Positions 8,885-17,738 of a DNA stretch of 64,000 nt are shown piece by piece. The translations under genes and the position numbers were made by a program. The notes below the pieces were generated by a model. That model did not search any database. It was not told the origin of the DNA and was given only the letters and a program-made list of their open reading frames with translations. The stretch's first letter is position 1, and each line of letters begins with the position of its first letter. The DNA lies in the NCBI RefSeq assembly GCF_000334455.1, contig NZ_BANX01000025.1:62001-126000 (forward strand), written 5' to 3'. This DNA comes from Gordonia soli NBRC 108243 (GTDB lineage Bacteria > Actinomycetota > Actinomycetes > Mycobacteriales > Mycobacteriaceae).

Positions 8885-9670
8885 ATGAGCAACACAGTCG
8901 ATCTCACCCAGCGACTCGCGGGCAAGGTCGCGGTGATCACCGGTGGTGCCAGCGGCATCGGCCTGGCCTCGGCCCGTCGCATGCACGCCGAGGGCGCCAC
9001 CATCGTCATCGGTGATCTCGACCCGGAGGCCGGTGCGCGGGTCGCCGATGAACTCGACGGTCTGTTCGTGCCGGTGGACGTCGCCGACGGCGACCAGGTC
9101 GACGCCCTCTTCGACACCGCCGCCGAGCGATACGGCAGCGTCGACATCGCATTCAACAATGCCGGTATCTCGCCGCCCGAGGACGACCTCATCGAGGTCA
9201 CCGGAATCGACGCCTGGCAGCGCGTGCAGGACGTCAACCTGACGTCGGTGTACCACTCCTGCAAGGCGGCGCTCCGGCACATGACCCCGGCCGGTCGGGG
9301 ATCGATCATCAACACCGCCTCGTTCGTGGCGGTGCTGGGCTCGGCGACATCGCAGATCTCGTACACGGCGTCCAAGGGTGGTGTGCTCGCCATGTCCCGC
9401 GAACTGGGCGTCCAGTACGCCCGCCAGGGCATCCGGGTGAACGCTCTCTGCCCCGGGCCGGTGAACACCCCGTTGCTCGAGGAGTTGTTCGCCAAGGATC
9501 CCGAACGCGCTGCGCGACGGCTGATCCACGTGCCCGTCGGGCGATTCGCCGAACCGGAGGAACTCGCCGCATCGGTCGCCTTCCTCGCCAGCGACGACGC
9601 GTCGTTCATCACCGCGTCGACCTTCCTGGTCGACGGCGGGATCAGTTCCGCGTATGTGACCCCGCTGTAG
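8885..9670 (+). CDS. Short-chain dehydrogenase/reductase of the amine cluster
   Basis: The 261-aa classical SDR has TGGASGIG at residues 19-26 (NAD(P) binding; an Asp at the end of beta-2 in IGDLD suggests NAD+), NNAG at 91-94, and the catalytic Ser-Tyr-Lys set with Tyr160 and Lys164 in YTASK. It begins 43 bp after the aldehyde dehydrogenase with a GAAGGGAAACC ribosome site. If the substrate is ethanolamine, this enzyme would oxidise the alcohol of gamma-glutamyl-ethanolamide to the aldehyde, a step not needed for diamines. Other SDR roles, such as beta-ketoacyl reduction, cannot be ruled out from sequence. Confidence 0.86.
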   Translation: MSNTVDLTQRLAGKVAVITGGASGIGLASARRMHAEGATIVIGDLDPEAGARVADELDGLFVPVDVADGDQVDALFDTAAERYGSVDIAFNNAGISPPEDDLIEVTGIDAWQRVQDVNLTSVYHSCKAALRHMTPAGRGSIINTASFVAVLGSATSQISYTASKGGVLAMSRELGVQYARQGIRVNALCPGPVNTPLLEELFAKDPERAARRLIHVPVGRFAEPEELAASVAFLASDDASFITASTFLVDGGISSAYVTPL

Positions 9671-9693
9671 TCGACCCGGTAGCGGACAGGCCG

Positions 9694-10497
9694 ATGGCGG
9701 ATAAGTCGATCGCAGACAGGGTGGGGACCGACTCGGGCCCGGAGGAGGTCGAGGCGACGCATGCGTCGGTCGGGGCCCCGCTGTCGGATGCACTGCTCAT
9801 CCCGGTCCGGCCCGCGAATGCCTTCGAGGAGACCGTCGGTCGGCTCCTGCAGATCATCCGACTGGGCGTGGTGGCGCCGGGTGGGTCGTTGCCGCCCGAA
9901 CGTGAGCTCGCGGGTCGGCTCGGTGTGAGTCGGGATACGGTGCGCGAGTCGATCAAGTCGCTCACCGAGGCGGGTTACCTCACCTCCCGCCGTGGCCGGT
10001 ACGGCGGGACCTTCCTCACCGAGACGCCGCCCACACCGCGCACCGAGCCGGCGGCGGTGGATCAGGAACCGATCAGTCGAGCAGCCATCGACGACGTCTT
10101 GCGGGTCCGGGAGATCCTGGAGGTGGGCGCGGCGCGGATGGCGGCGACCCGGACCTTCACCGCGGCCGAGCGAGAGCAGCTCTGGTCACGGCTCACCGAC
10201 CTCCGGGGCGCCACCGACGCCGACTACCGCCGGCTCGATTCTCGTCTGCATCTGGCGATCGCGGAGGCTGCCGGGGCCCCGAGTCTGGTCGGCATGGTGG
10301 CCGACAACCGGATGCGACTGAACCGGATGCTGGACCAGATCCCGCTGCTCACCCGCAACATCGCCCATTCCGACGAGCAGCACGAGGCCATCGTGATCGC
10401 GATACTCACCGGCGACGCGGAGTCGGCGGGTGCAGCCATGGCGACCCACGTGGACGGCAGCGCCACGCTGTTGCACGGTTTCCTCGACGAGGTCTGA
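9694..10497 (+). CDS. GntR family regulator with FCD ligand domain
   Basis: The 267-aa protein has an N-terminal winged helix (about residues 45-110; PPERELAGRLGVSRDTVRES is the recognition part) and an all-helical FCD domain (about 130-250). In the FCD domain, DSRLHLAIAEAAG and SDEQHEAIVIAI carry the metal/ligand-binding Asp and His residues. FCD regulators usually sense organic acids or amino acids and repress their own degradation genes. It lies 23 bp after the SDR in the same direction, so it is probably the local regulator of the amine cluster. An N-terminal extension of some 40 residues before the HTH is low in structure. Confidence 0.86.
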   Translation: MADKSIADRVGTDSGPEEVEATHASVGAPLSDALLIPVRPANAFEETVGRLLQIIRLGVVAPGGSLPPERELAGRLGVSRDTVRESIKSLTEAGYLTSRRGRYGGTFLTETPPTPRTEPAAVDQEPISRAAIDDVLRVREILEVGAARMAATRTFTAAEREQLWSRLTDLRGATDADYRRLDSRLHLAIAEAAGAPSLVGMVADNRMRLNRMLDQIPLLTRNIAHSDEQHEAIVIAILTGDAESAGAAMATHVDGSATLLHGFLDEV

Positions 10498-10507
10498 CCC
10501 GGTTTGT

Positions 10508-10531
10508 GGCACCGCTGCGCGAATCGGTGCC
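10508..10531. terminator. Hairpin between convergent gntR and SDR genes
   Basis: Arms ggcaccg and cggtgcc (7 bp, 10-nt loop) lie in the 67-bp gap between two converging genes. It is a moderate hairpin without a T run. Confidence 0.45.
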
Positions 10532-10564
10532 GTCGCTCCCGAGTCGACCCCCGTGCGGCGTCGA

Positions 10565-11374
10565 CTACCGGTAACGGGTGTCGGCCGCCCGCTCGGCGTA
10601 TGCATCCAGCTCGGTGCGCTGGGATGCCAGCTTGGTGCGAATCCGTTCGATCGCCTCCGGACCGAGCGGAAGTCGCAGCGGCGGTTCGGGCTCGGCCAGT
10701 ACGTCGACGATGATCTCGGCCGCTCGGCGTGGGTCGTTCGGCTGCTTGCCGTCCTGCTCACCGAATCGGGCGCGCAGGGCGCCGGCGGGGGAGTCGGCGT
10801 AGTCGGCGATGGGGTCCGCATGCCGGATCGAGCGCCCGGCGAAGTCGGTGCGGAACGGACCGGGCTCGACCAACGTGACTCCGATGTTCCAGGGTGCGAC
10901 CTCACCGGCGAGCGCCTCGGACAGGCCCTCGAGCGCGAACTTCGACGTCGCGTACGCCGCATGGCCCGGATTCCCGACGACACCGCCGACGGACGACATG
11001 GCGACGATGTGCCCCGATCGTCGCGCACGCATGTGGGGGAGCACCGCGCGAGTGGTGCGGAGGACGCCGAACACGTTGGTGTCCAGCACGTCTCGCAGGT
11101 CGGTGTCGGACAGCTCCTCGACGGCGCCGATGAGGCCGAACCCGGCGTTGTTGACCAGGACGTCGATCTGTCCGTGGCGGCTCAGCGTCGCCTCGACGGC
11201 TGCGTCGATCGATGCCTGATCGCCGACGTCGAGCGCGAGTGCGGTGTCGAAGCCGGTGAGGGACGACGGATTGCGAGCGGTCGCCACCACGGTGTGCCCG
11301 CGCTCGGCTGCCACCTCGGCGATCGCGCGTCCGAATCCGGCCGACGTGCCGGTGATCAGCCATACCTCGCCCAT
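10565..11374 (-). CDS. Short-chain dehydrogenase/reductase divergent from MarR regulator
   Basis: The 269-aa SDR has TGTSAGFG near the N-terminus (residues 8-15), NNAG, a catalytic Ser in AMSSVGG, and YATSK as the Tyr-Lys pair. The pattern TGTSAGFGRAIAE, with VEPGPFRTDFAG near the C-terminus, is typical of NADP-dependent 'SDR family oxidoreductase' proteins of unknown substrate. It is transcribed away from a MarR-type gene across a promoter carrying paired palindromes, so it is probably under that regulator. Nothing ties it to the amine cluster beyond proximity. Confidence 0.85.
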   Translation of the reverse strand: MGEVWLITGTSAGFGRAIAEVAAERGHTVVATARNPSSLTGFDTALALDVGDQASIDAAVEATLSRHGQIDVLVNNAGFGLIGAVEELSDTDLRDVLDTNVFGVLRTTRAVLPHMRARRSGHIVAMSSVGGVVGNPGHAAYATSKFALEGLSEALAGEVAPWNIGVTLVEPGPFRTDFAGRSIRHADPIADYADSPAGALRARFGEQDGKQPNDPRRAAEIIVDVLAEPEPPLRLPLGPEAIERIRTKLASQRTELDAYAERAADTRYR

Positions 11375-11438
11375 GGTGACGCCTCACTCTCGTTTGTTGT
11401 CGTCGGAGATCGCCGGACGAGACTCCGACATCAGGTAC

Positions 11439-11475
11439 CTTGACATTCAAGCAATGCGATACCTTGAGTGTCAAG
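11439..11475. promoter_or_regulatory. Paired CTTGA-N3-TCAAG operators in a divergent promoter
   Basis: Two copies of CTTGA-N3-TCAAG (11439-11451 and 11463-11475) lie 24 bp centre to centre. Together they form one long imperfect inverted repeat (11438-11476, one mismatch per 14-bp arm). Each arm contains TTGACA, a consensus -35 element, one facing the SDR gene and the other the MarR gene. A dimeric winged-helix regulator bound to both would cover both promoters on the same DNA face; the adjacent MarR protein is the natural candidate. The right arm ends 10 bp before the marR GTG. Confidence 0.75.
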
Positions 11476-11485
11476 GGAGATGTGA

Positions 11486-12175
11486 GTGAGTGGTCAGGAC
11501 GCGATCGACGGTGCCGCTGAGGCGCGCTCGATCGAGCGACGAGGTCTTGGGATCCCGCGCGATGCGGTGGATCTGAGGGTTCCGCTCGACACCTCGGACC
11601 TCCGACCGTCCGCGGACACCGCGGAACGGGTGGGGCCGGTCGATTCCGTGAGTCGGGAGATAGCGGAATGGGTCGACGTCATGGACGATGTCGACCGGCC
11701 GGTGGAGGAGGCGCGGCAACGCATCGGCCGTCTGGCGCGGCTTTTCGGCGCCACCATGGAGGACATCGCGAGCGACTGCGACCTCAGTCTGGGGGATTGC
11801 GAAGCTCTGTCGGTGATCGTGCGGGCCGGTGGGCGATGCACCCCGACCGAACTGGGTCAGACGCTCGGCCTCACGTCCGGCACCGTGGCGACGCGCCTGC
11901 GACGGCTCACCGCAGCCGGTTCTGTCGAAGCGGATACGTCTGCGGCAGATGGTCGTTCGCGGCCGATCGTCGTCACCGCGGCCGGACGGGAGCGGTGGCG
12001 GGCCGCCACCCGACGGCGAACGGATGCCGAGGCAGCCCTGTTCGCGACACTGTCGTCGGCCGATCTGGACACCCTGAACGCGCTGTTGCGTACGCTGCTG
12101 GCGAGGTACGAGGCGACGCTGGGACCCGCCCCGCGACACGATGGGGGGAGAACCCGCGGACCGTCGGCGCGCTGA
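11486..12175 (+). CDS. MarR-like winged-helix regulator
   Basis: The 229-aa protein has a central winged helix (about residues 105-165: CTPTELGQTLGLTSGTVATR as helix-turn-helix, then a wing with DTSAADGRSRPIVVT) flanked by helices that fit MarR dimerisation. It has an unusually long N-terminal part (about 70 residues) before the MarR fold, so a later start is possible. The GTG at 11486 has GGGAGATG upstream. It is divergent from an SDR gene with a paired operator between, the standard layout for an autorepressing MarR protein released by a small phenolic or aldehyde ligand. Confidence 0.82.
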   Translation: MSGQDAIDGAAEARSIERRGLGIPRDAVDLRVPLDTSDLRPSADTAERVGPVDSVSREIAEWVDVMDDVDRPVEEARQRIGRLARLFGATMEDIASDCDLSLGDCEALSVIVRAGGRCTPTELGQTLGLTSGTVATRLRRLTAAGSVEADTSAADGRSRPIVVTAAGRERWRAATRRRTDAEAALFATLSSADLDTLNALLRTLLARYEATLGPAPRHDGGRTRGPSAR

Positions 12176-12183
12176 TCACGGGG

Positions 12184-12203
12184 CGCTCGTCGGACAACGA
12201 GCG
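12184..12203. terminator. Hairpin between convergent marR and DUF4191 genes
   Basis: Arms cgctcgt and acgagcg (7 bp, 6-nt loop) lie in the 92-bp gap. A second small hairpin, ggtcc-agc-ggacc, follows at 12211-12223. There is no T run. Confidence 0.4.
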
Positions 12204-12267
12204 GGGCAGTGGTCCAGCGGACCGCGAACCGGCCGTCGGATGTGGAGGAAGAGCCGCGGAGTGTCGG

Positions 12268-13011
12268 TCAGCGACGCCGCGCGGCACGCTGCATGCTGCG
12301 CATCTTGGCGTTCGACGGCAGCGGTCCCTTCGGCATCCCGGGACCGGGAGCCCGGCCGCCCAGCGCGGACAGCCGCCCCTCGAGCGCGTCCATACGCTTG
12401 CCGTCGATGTTGCGCGGCAGCTTGTTGAGATGGCGCTCGAGCTTGCTGAGAGGGATCTGGCCGTCCTCGTTACCGACCTGGATCTCGTAGATCGGGGTGT
12501 CCCCGACGACGCGGGCGACCTTCTTCTTCTCCTGCGCGAGCAGCGAGCGAACCCGGGTGGGCGCCCCTTCGGCGACCAGGATGACGCCCGGCTTGCCGAT
12601 GACGCGGTGGATGGCGTCGAGGTGTGCGGTGCCGCTGACGGCCTGTGCGACCCGCCACTGACCGCGCATGTTGCCCAGCGCCCAGCCCGCAGCTCCCGGC
12701 TGGCCGTCGGCCTTGGTGTACACCGACTTCTGCACGCGACGTCCGAAGAGGATGAACGCTGCCAGCAGACCGAGCACGATGCCGAGCGGAAGGAGCAGCC
12801 AGACCGAGCCGATCAGCAGGCCGATGACGACGAAGACCGCGACGATCAGCGCGAAGAGGCCGACCATATACGGGATCAGCCGCTTGTCTTCCTTCCGCTG
12901 CATCTGGAAGGCCTGCCACAGTTGGGAGCGCCGCTCCTTGGAGGCCTTACGCCGAGCAGCTTTCGCCTCGGCCTTCGCCTCTTTGCTTCCGGATGACTGC
13001 GCCTTTGCCAT
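12268..13011 (-). CDS. DUF4191 membrane protein
   Basis: The 247-aa protein has a very basic, Lys/Ala-rich N-terminus (residues 1-40), two adjacent transmembrane helices (about 48-68 and 72-92), and a soluble domain of about 150 residues containing VYTKADGQPGAAGWALGNMRG. It matches the actinobacterial DUF4191 family (Rv2219 in M. tuberculosis), which sits next to lipA in many genomes. Function is unknown; membrane topology suggests the C-terminal domain faces the cytoplasm. It starts 30 bp after the lipA stop and is probably co-transcribed with lipB-lipA. Confidence 0.88.
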   Translation of the reverse strand: MAKAQSSGSKEAKAEAKAARRKASKERRSQLWQAFQMQRKEDKRLIPYMVGLFALIVAVFVVIGLLIGSVWLLLPLGIVLGLLAAFILFGRRVQKSVYTKADGQPGAAGWALGNMRGQWRVAQAVSGTAHLDAIHRVIGKPGVILVAEGAPTRVRSLLAQEKKKVARVVGDTPIYEIQVGNEDGQIPLSKLERHLNKLPRNIDGKRMDALEGRLSALGGRAPGPGMPKGPLPSNAKMRSMQRAARRR

Positions 13012-13041
13012 GTGCCCAGTTTACGTCGCGCTGATCGGTGG

Positions 13042-14109
13042 TCAGCGGGCGAGGCGGGTCAGCAGGCTCGAGGCCTCCTGGCTGGCCGAGCCCTCATCGG
13101 CGAGATGCGCCATCGCGGGTGCCAGTGGCCGTCCGTGACGTGCCATCGCCTGGGCGTACAGCCGACCGGCACGGTACGACGACCGGACCAGCGGACCGGC
13201 CATCACACCTGCGAAACCGATCTCCTCGGCGAACTCCGAGTGATCGACGAACTCCTCCGGCTTGACCCACCGCTCGACGGGATGGTGTCGCGGCGAGGGG
13301 CGCAGGTACTGGGTGATCGTCAGGATGTCGCAGCCGGCTTCGTGCAGGTCGACGATGGCCTCCTGGACTTCCTCCGGCGTCTCGCCCATGCCGAGGATCA
13401 GGTTGGACTTGGTGACCAGACCGTCGTCGCGCGCCGCGGTGATCACGTCGAGGCTGCGCTGATAACGGAACGCGGGCCGGATGCGCTTGAAGATGCGCGG
13501 GACGGTCTCCACGTTGTGCGCCAACACCTCCGGCCGCGAACCGAAGACCTCGGCGAGCTGGTCGGGCTTCGCGTTGAAGTCCGGGATCAGCAGCTCCACA
13601 CCTGTGTTCGGGTTCAGTTGCTTGATCGCGCGCACGGTCTCCGCGTAGAGCCAGGCACCGCCGTCGGGCAGGTCGTCACGGGCGACGCCGGTGATCGTCG
13701 AGTAGCGCAGCCCCATTGCCTGCACGCTCTCGGCGACACGTCGCGGTTCGTCGCGATCGAGGTCGGCGGGCTTGCCGGTGTCGATCTGGCAGAAGTCGCA
13801 TCGGCGGGTGCACTGCTCGCCGCCGATCAAGAACGTGGCCTCGCGGTCTTCCCAGCACTCGTAGATGTTGGGGCAACCGGCTTCCTCGCACACGGTGTGC
13901 AGGCCTTCGCGCTTCACCAGACCCTTGAGTTCGGTGTACTCCGGGCCCATGGTGGCGCGGGTCTTGATCCAGTTCGGTTTGCGCTCGATGGGGGTCTGCG
14001 CGTTACGGACCTCGAGGCGGAGGAGCTTGCGACCGTCGGGGGCGGTCGGAGTCGCGCTCGGTGTGCCCGGGGCAGGGGACTGGGTGGTGGTCTCGGGAGG
14101 CACGGTCAC
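13042..14109 (-). CDS. lipA: Lipoyl synthase (radical SAM)
   Basis: The 355-aa protein inserts two sulfurs into octanoyl groups on lipoyl domains. The auxiliary Fe-S cluster cysteines are in [12 protein letters not shown] (residues 74, 79, 85). The radical-SAM cysteines are in CTRRCDFC (100, 104, 107). The C-terminal VRSSY supplies the serine that ligates the auxiliary cluster. The GTG at 14109 overlaps the lipB stop by 4 bp (GTGA). A second GTG at 14103 has a better-spaced GGAG and is an equal alternative, removing two residues. The operon order TIGR01777 gene - lipB - lipA feeds lipoate to the E2 protein encoded just upstream. Confidence 0.96.
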   Translation of the reverse strand: MTVPPETTTQSPAPGTPSATPTAPDGRKLLRLEVRNAQTPIERKPNWIKTRATMGPEYTELKGLVKREGLHTVCEEAGCPNIYECWEDREATFLIGGEQCTRRCDFCQIDTGKPADLDRDEPRRVAESVQAMGLRYSTITGVARDDLPDGGAWLYAETVRAIKQLNPNTGVELLIPDFNAKPDQLAEVFGSRPEVLAHNVETVPRIFKRIRPAFRYQRSLDVITAARDDGLVTKSNLILGMGETPEEVQEAIVDLHEAGCDILTITQYLRPSPRHHPVERWVKPEEFVDHSEFAEEIGFAGVMAGPLVRSSYRAGRLYAQAMARHGRPLAPAMAHLADEGSASQEASSLLTRLAR

Positions 14110-14834
14110 TGCTCCGATCCTACGCCGGAGGAGATGGTCTCCCGTGGGGGCGAGGCGTCGGCGCCCATCGGGATCCGATCGTCGAGTGCGCTCGTCACCG
14201 CAGATCCGACCGCGGCGAGCACCGACGCGACGGTGATCGTCCAACCGAGTTCGTGTGTGAGTGAACTGACACCCGCGTCGGCGATACCGCAGGGGACGAT
14301 CGCAGAGAACGCCGACAGATCCGGGTCCGCGTTGAGCGCGAAGCCGTGCAGAGCCACCCCGCGTGCCACCCGGATACCGATCTGGCCGAGCTTGCGCTCG
14401 CCGGACTGATCGATCACCCACACACCGGAACGGCCGTCGACACGAGTCGTGGACAGTCCGAGATCGGCGCACACCCGGATGAGGGCCTCCTCGAGACGGC
14501 GGACGTAATCGACCACGTCCAGCGGCTCGGCCAGCTTGACGATCGGGTAGCCGACGAGTTGTCCGGGCCCGTGCCAGGTGATCCGGCCGCCTCGGTCGAC
14601 ATCGACGACGGGTGCGCCGTTGGTCGGACGGTCCGCGTCCTCGGTGCGCTTGCCCGCGGTATAGGTCGGCGGATGCTCGAGCAGCAAGAGCACGTCGTGG
14701 TCGAGCGTGCCGTCCGCGCGTTCGGCCGCCAGTCGGTGTTGGAGGTCATAGGTGGTCGCGTAGTCGACGACGCCCAGGTGTCGGATCTCGACCGGCGTCG
14801 AACTCGCGCGTGACGAACGATCAGTTCGTGGCAT
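14106..14834 (-). CDS. lipB: Octanoyl-[ACP]:protein octanoyltransferase
   Basis: The 242-aa LipB moves octanoate from acyl carrier protein to lipoyl domains via a thioester on its active-site Cys. Signatures: [17 protein letters not shown], the catalytic Lys in [10 protein letters not shown] (the family more often has K-x-A-A-I-G; the Lys is kept) and the nucleophile Cys in IVPCGI. The C-terminal 40 residues are weakly conserved. It overlaps the upstream sugar-epimerase-like gene by 14 bp and lipA by 4 bp, so all three are translationally linked. Confidence 0.95.
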   Translation of the reverse strand: MPRTDRSSRASSTPVEIRHLGVVDYATTYDLQHRLAAERADGTLDHDVLLLLEHPPTYTAGKRTEDADRPTNGAPVVDVDRGGRITWHGPGQLVGYPIVKLAEPLDVVDYVRRLEEALIRVCADLGLSTTRVDGRSGVWVIDQSGERKLGQIGIRVARGVALHGFALNADPDLSAFSAIVPCGIADAGVSSLTHELGWTITVASVLAAVGSAVTSALDDRIPMGADASPPRETISSGVGSEQ

Positions 14835-15714
14835 ATCGGAGTCCTGTGGAGATGTCGGGGTGGGTGAAGGTGAACCCGTGCTCGGTCAGCACCTCGGGTA
14901 CAACGCGCTGACTGGCCAGAATCATTTCCTCGGCCATCTCGCCGCCGACCGTGCGTGCCGCGAAGGCCGGGACGGAGAAGATGGTGGGGCGGTGGACGGC
15001 CCTGCCGAACTCCGCGGTGAACTCGCGGAACGGCACCGGATCGGGTGCGGTGAGGTTCACCGGCCCGACGATGTCGGTCCCTGCGCCGTCGAGGAGGTAG
15101 CGGATCGCGCGTACCTCGTCGGTCAGGGTGATCCACGAGAAGTATTGGTGCCCATCGCCGATCGGGCCGCCGAGTCCCAGCTTGAAGATGGGGCGCAATC
15201 GGCTCAGGAGACCGCCGCGTGGCGCCAGCACCGGCGCGGTGCGGAGGAGGACGAGACGGGTGGACTCGTCGACTCCGCCGCGCGCCGCCGACTCCCAGTC
15301 GACGACCAGCCCGGCGAGGAACCCGTCGCCTGCGGCATCCGACTCGGTGGCCGCATGCTCTCCGGTGTCGCCGTAGAAACCGGTGGCACTGGCGCTGACG
15401 AAAGTCGGGATGTCGGCGTGCGCGACCGCTTCGGACAGCACGGTTGTCGGCGTGATCCGAGAATCGCGCAGCGCCTGTTTGAAGCGACCGCTCCAGCGTT
15501 GGTCGCCGACGCCGACCCCGCCGAGGCCGACCACCGCGTCGACACCTTCGAGACTCTCCGGCGGCACGCCGAAAGTCTCGGGGGCCCAGCTGAACTCGTC
15601 TGCGGACAGCGACTCGCGCCGGACCAGGCGAACCACATCGTGACCGTCGGCCCGCAGGGACTCGACCAGTGCGTTACCGATGAGTCCCTGCGAGCCCGCG
15701 ACGGCGACGCGCAT
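14821..15714 (-). CDS. TIGR01777 family NAD(P)-binding epimerase-like protein
   Basis: The 297-aa atypical SDR of the YfcH/TIGR01777 type starts with [20 protein letters not shown] (a GxxGxxG nucleotide motif), then [12 protein letters not shown] near residue 110 and a C-terminal DUF1731-like end ([16 protein letters not shown]). The substrate is unknown. It starts 6 bp after the sucB/dlaT stop and overlaps lipB, the same order as in mycobacteria (Rv2216). A link to lipoylation is suggested by position only. Confidence 0.9.
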   Translation of the reverse strand: MRVAVAGSQGLIGNALVESLRADGHDVVRLVRRESLSADEFSWAPETFGVPPESLEGVDAVVGLGGVGVGDQRWSGRFKQALRDSRITPTTVLSEAVAHADIPTFVSASATGFYGDTGEHAATESDAAGDGFLAGLVVDWESAARGGVDESTRLVLLRTAPVLAPRGGLLSRLRPIFKLGLGGPIGDGHQYFSWITLTDEVRAIRYLLDGAGTDIVGPVNLTAPDPVPFREFTAEFGRAVHRPTIFSVPAFAARTVGGEMAEEMILASQRVVPEVLTEHGFTFTHPDISTGLRYATN

Positions 15715-15720
15715 CGCTGC

Positions 15721-17559
15721 CTAGAGGCCGAGATCCGCGGCGAACTCCGCCTGCTCGAGTCGCTTCTTGACGGTGGTGAGGAACCGACCGGCATCGGCAC
15801 CGTCGACCAGCCGGTGATCGTAGGTCAGCGGCAGGTAGGACAGTGACCGGATGGCGATGGAGTCCGAGCCGTCGTCGCCGGTGATGACCGCCGGACGCTT
15901 CACGATCGCACCCGTGCCCAGCATGGCCGCCTGCGGCGGGACCAGGATCGGGGTGTCGAACAGCGCACCCTGGCTGCCGATGTTGGTGATGGTGAAGGTG
16001 CCACCGGCCAACTCGTCCGGCTTGAGGCCGTTGCTGCGAGCGCGCTGCGCGATGTCGGCGATGGCGCGGGCCAGTCCGGCGATCGACAGGTCGTCGGCGT
16101 TGTGGATCACCGGCGACAGGAGTCCCTGCTCGGTGTCCACGGCGATGCCGAGGTTGACCTTGCCGTAGTAGGTGATCTCCTTGGCGGCCTCGTCGATCGA
16201 GGCGTTCACGTTCGGGTGCACCTTGAGCGCCTCGACCACTGCCTTCGCGATGAAGGGCAGGTAGGTGAGGTTCACTCCCTCGTTGGCCTTGAAGGTCGCC
16301 TTGGCGGCGGCGCGCAGCGCGACGATCTTGGTCAGGTCGACCTCGAAGACCTGGGTGAGCTGCGCACTCTCCTGCAACGACTCGCGGGTCTTCTTGGCGG
16401 TGATCTGACGGATCCGGTTGATCTTCTGCGTGGTCCCGCGCAGTGCGGCGAGCTCGGGACGGACCTCCGGACCCGGGCCCGATGCGGCCGGTGCGGCTGC
16501 CGGTGCAGCAGGTGCCTGCTCGGCGGACTGGGCGGCCGGTGCCTTCGCGGCCTCCGCGGCGGCGAGCACGTCCTGCTTGCGGATGCGGCCACCGACACCG
16601 GTGCCGGTGATCGAGTTCAGGTCGACGTTGTTCTCCGACGCCAGCTTGCGCACGAGCGGGGTCACGTACGGGGTCGAACCGCTGTCCGAACCGGCCTTCT
16701 CCACCTTGACCTCGGGCGAGCTCGACTTCTGTTCGGCGGCAGCAGGCTTCGCGGGCGACGACGGGGCGGGCTCGGACTTCTTCTCGGGCTCGGGCTCCGG
16801 TTCGGCGGCCTTCTCCTCGGCCGGCTCTTCCTTCGGGGCCTCGGCCTGCTCGGTCGGCTCGGGCTCGGGCGCCGACTTCGCCGGAGCCGCATCGGCCGAA
16901 CCGATCACGGCGAGCTTGCCGCCGACCTCGACGACGTCGTCCTCGTTGGCGACGATCTCGAGCAGCGTGCCGGCCACCGGAGAAGGGATCTCGGTGTCGA
17001 CCTTGTCGGTGGAGACCTCGAGCAGCGGCTCGTCCGCAGCGACCTCGTCGCCGACCGACTTCAGCCAGCTGGTCACGGTGCCCTCGGTGACGGACTCGCC
17101 GAGTTCCGGCATCAGCACGTCGGTGCCCTCGGCGGAACCGCCGCCGGAGCTCGCCGCCGGTGCGGACTCCTGCGCAGGCTCGGCCTGAGTCTCGGATTCC
17201 GGCGTCGGGGAGTCCTCGGAACCGGCCGAGTCCTCACCGGCAGGTGCCTGTCCCGCGTCGGCGGAGTCGCCGCCACCGGAAGAGTCGTCGCCCGAGGAGT
17301 CTCCGGACGAGGCTTCCTCGCCCTCCTCACCGATGAGTGCGAGTTCGCCGCCGATCTCGACGACGTCGTCCTCCTGCGCGATGATCTTCGTCAGCACACC
17401 TGCGGCGGGCGAGGGGATCTCGGTGTCGACCTTGTCGGTCGAGACCTCGAGCAAGGGCTCGTCGGCCTCGACGGTGTCCCCCTCCTCCTTGAGCCACCGG
17501 GTGACTGTCCCTTCGGTGACACTTTCACCCAGGGCGGGCATCTGGACGGAGAAGGCCAT
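15721..17559 (-). CDS. sucB: Dihydrolipoamide acyltransferase, E2 of 2-oxoacid dehydrogenases
   Basis: The 612-aa E2 has two N-terminal lipoyl domains, each with the STDKVDTE motif (lipoylated Lys43 and Lys186), separated by acidic Ser/Gly/Glu-rich linkers. A peripheral subunit-binding domain around residues 305-345 ([20 protein letters not shown]) is followed by the acetyltransferase domain ending with the catalytic [13 protein letters not shown]. It is the counterpart of DlaT (Rv2215), which serves pyruvate dehydrogenase and peroxynitrite reductase in M. tuberculosis; many annotations call it sucB. The start has GAGGAGTC upstream on the coding strand. The lipoate genes follow immediately, so modifier and target share an operon or run. 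Confidence 0.95.
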   Translation of the reverse strand: MAFSVQMPALGESVTEGTVTRWLKEEGDTVEADEPLLEVSTDKVDTEIPSPAAGVLTKIIAQEDDVVEIGGELALIGEEGEEASSGDSSGDDSSGGGDSADAGQAPAGEDSAGSEDSPTPESETQAEPAQESAPAASSGGGSAEGTDVLMPELGESVTEGTVTSWLKSVGDEVAADEPLLEVSTDKVDTEIPSPVAGTLLEIVANEDDVVEVGGKLAVIGSADAAPAKSAPEPEPTEQAEAPKEEPAEEKAAEPEPEPEKKSEPAPSSPAKPAAAEQKSSSPEVKVEKAGSDSGSTPYVTPLVRKLASENNVDLNSITGTGVGGRIRKQDVLAAAEAAKAPAAQSAEQAPAAPAAAPAASGPGPEVRPELAALRGTTQKINRIRQITAKKTRESLQESAQLTQVFEVDLTKIVALRAAAKATFKANEGVNLTYLPFIAKAVVEALKVHPNVNASIDEAAKEITYYGKVNLGIAVDTEQGLLSPVIHNADDLSIAGLARAIADIAQRARSNGLKPDELAGGTFTITNIGSQGALFDTPILVPPQAAMLGTGAIVKRPAVITGDDGSDSIAIRSLSYLPLTYDHRLVDGADAGRFLTTVKKRLEQAEFAADLGL

Positions 17560-17738
17560 CGTTGTTGACTCCTCAACTCGACATGGTGGTCTGTGTGGTT
17601 TTCGGTGTACCGCGGTGTGTGCGCCGACGATGCACGGGCGGGCGGCGGGTGGCCGTCCATCCTCGGGACAACCCTACCCGCCCGGTCCCGTGCAGACGTC
17701 CTGTGCCCGGCAAAGTTCCGGCGCCGGGATCCGACCGG

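Noticed and set aside
3526-9670. Reading the amine cluster as a putrescine (Puu) pathway
   Set aside because: No PuuB-type FAD oxidase is present and the permease resembles ethanolamine carriers; kept as the alternative, not the main call.
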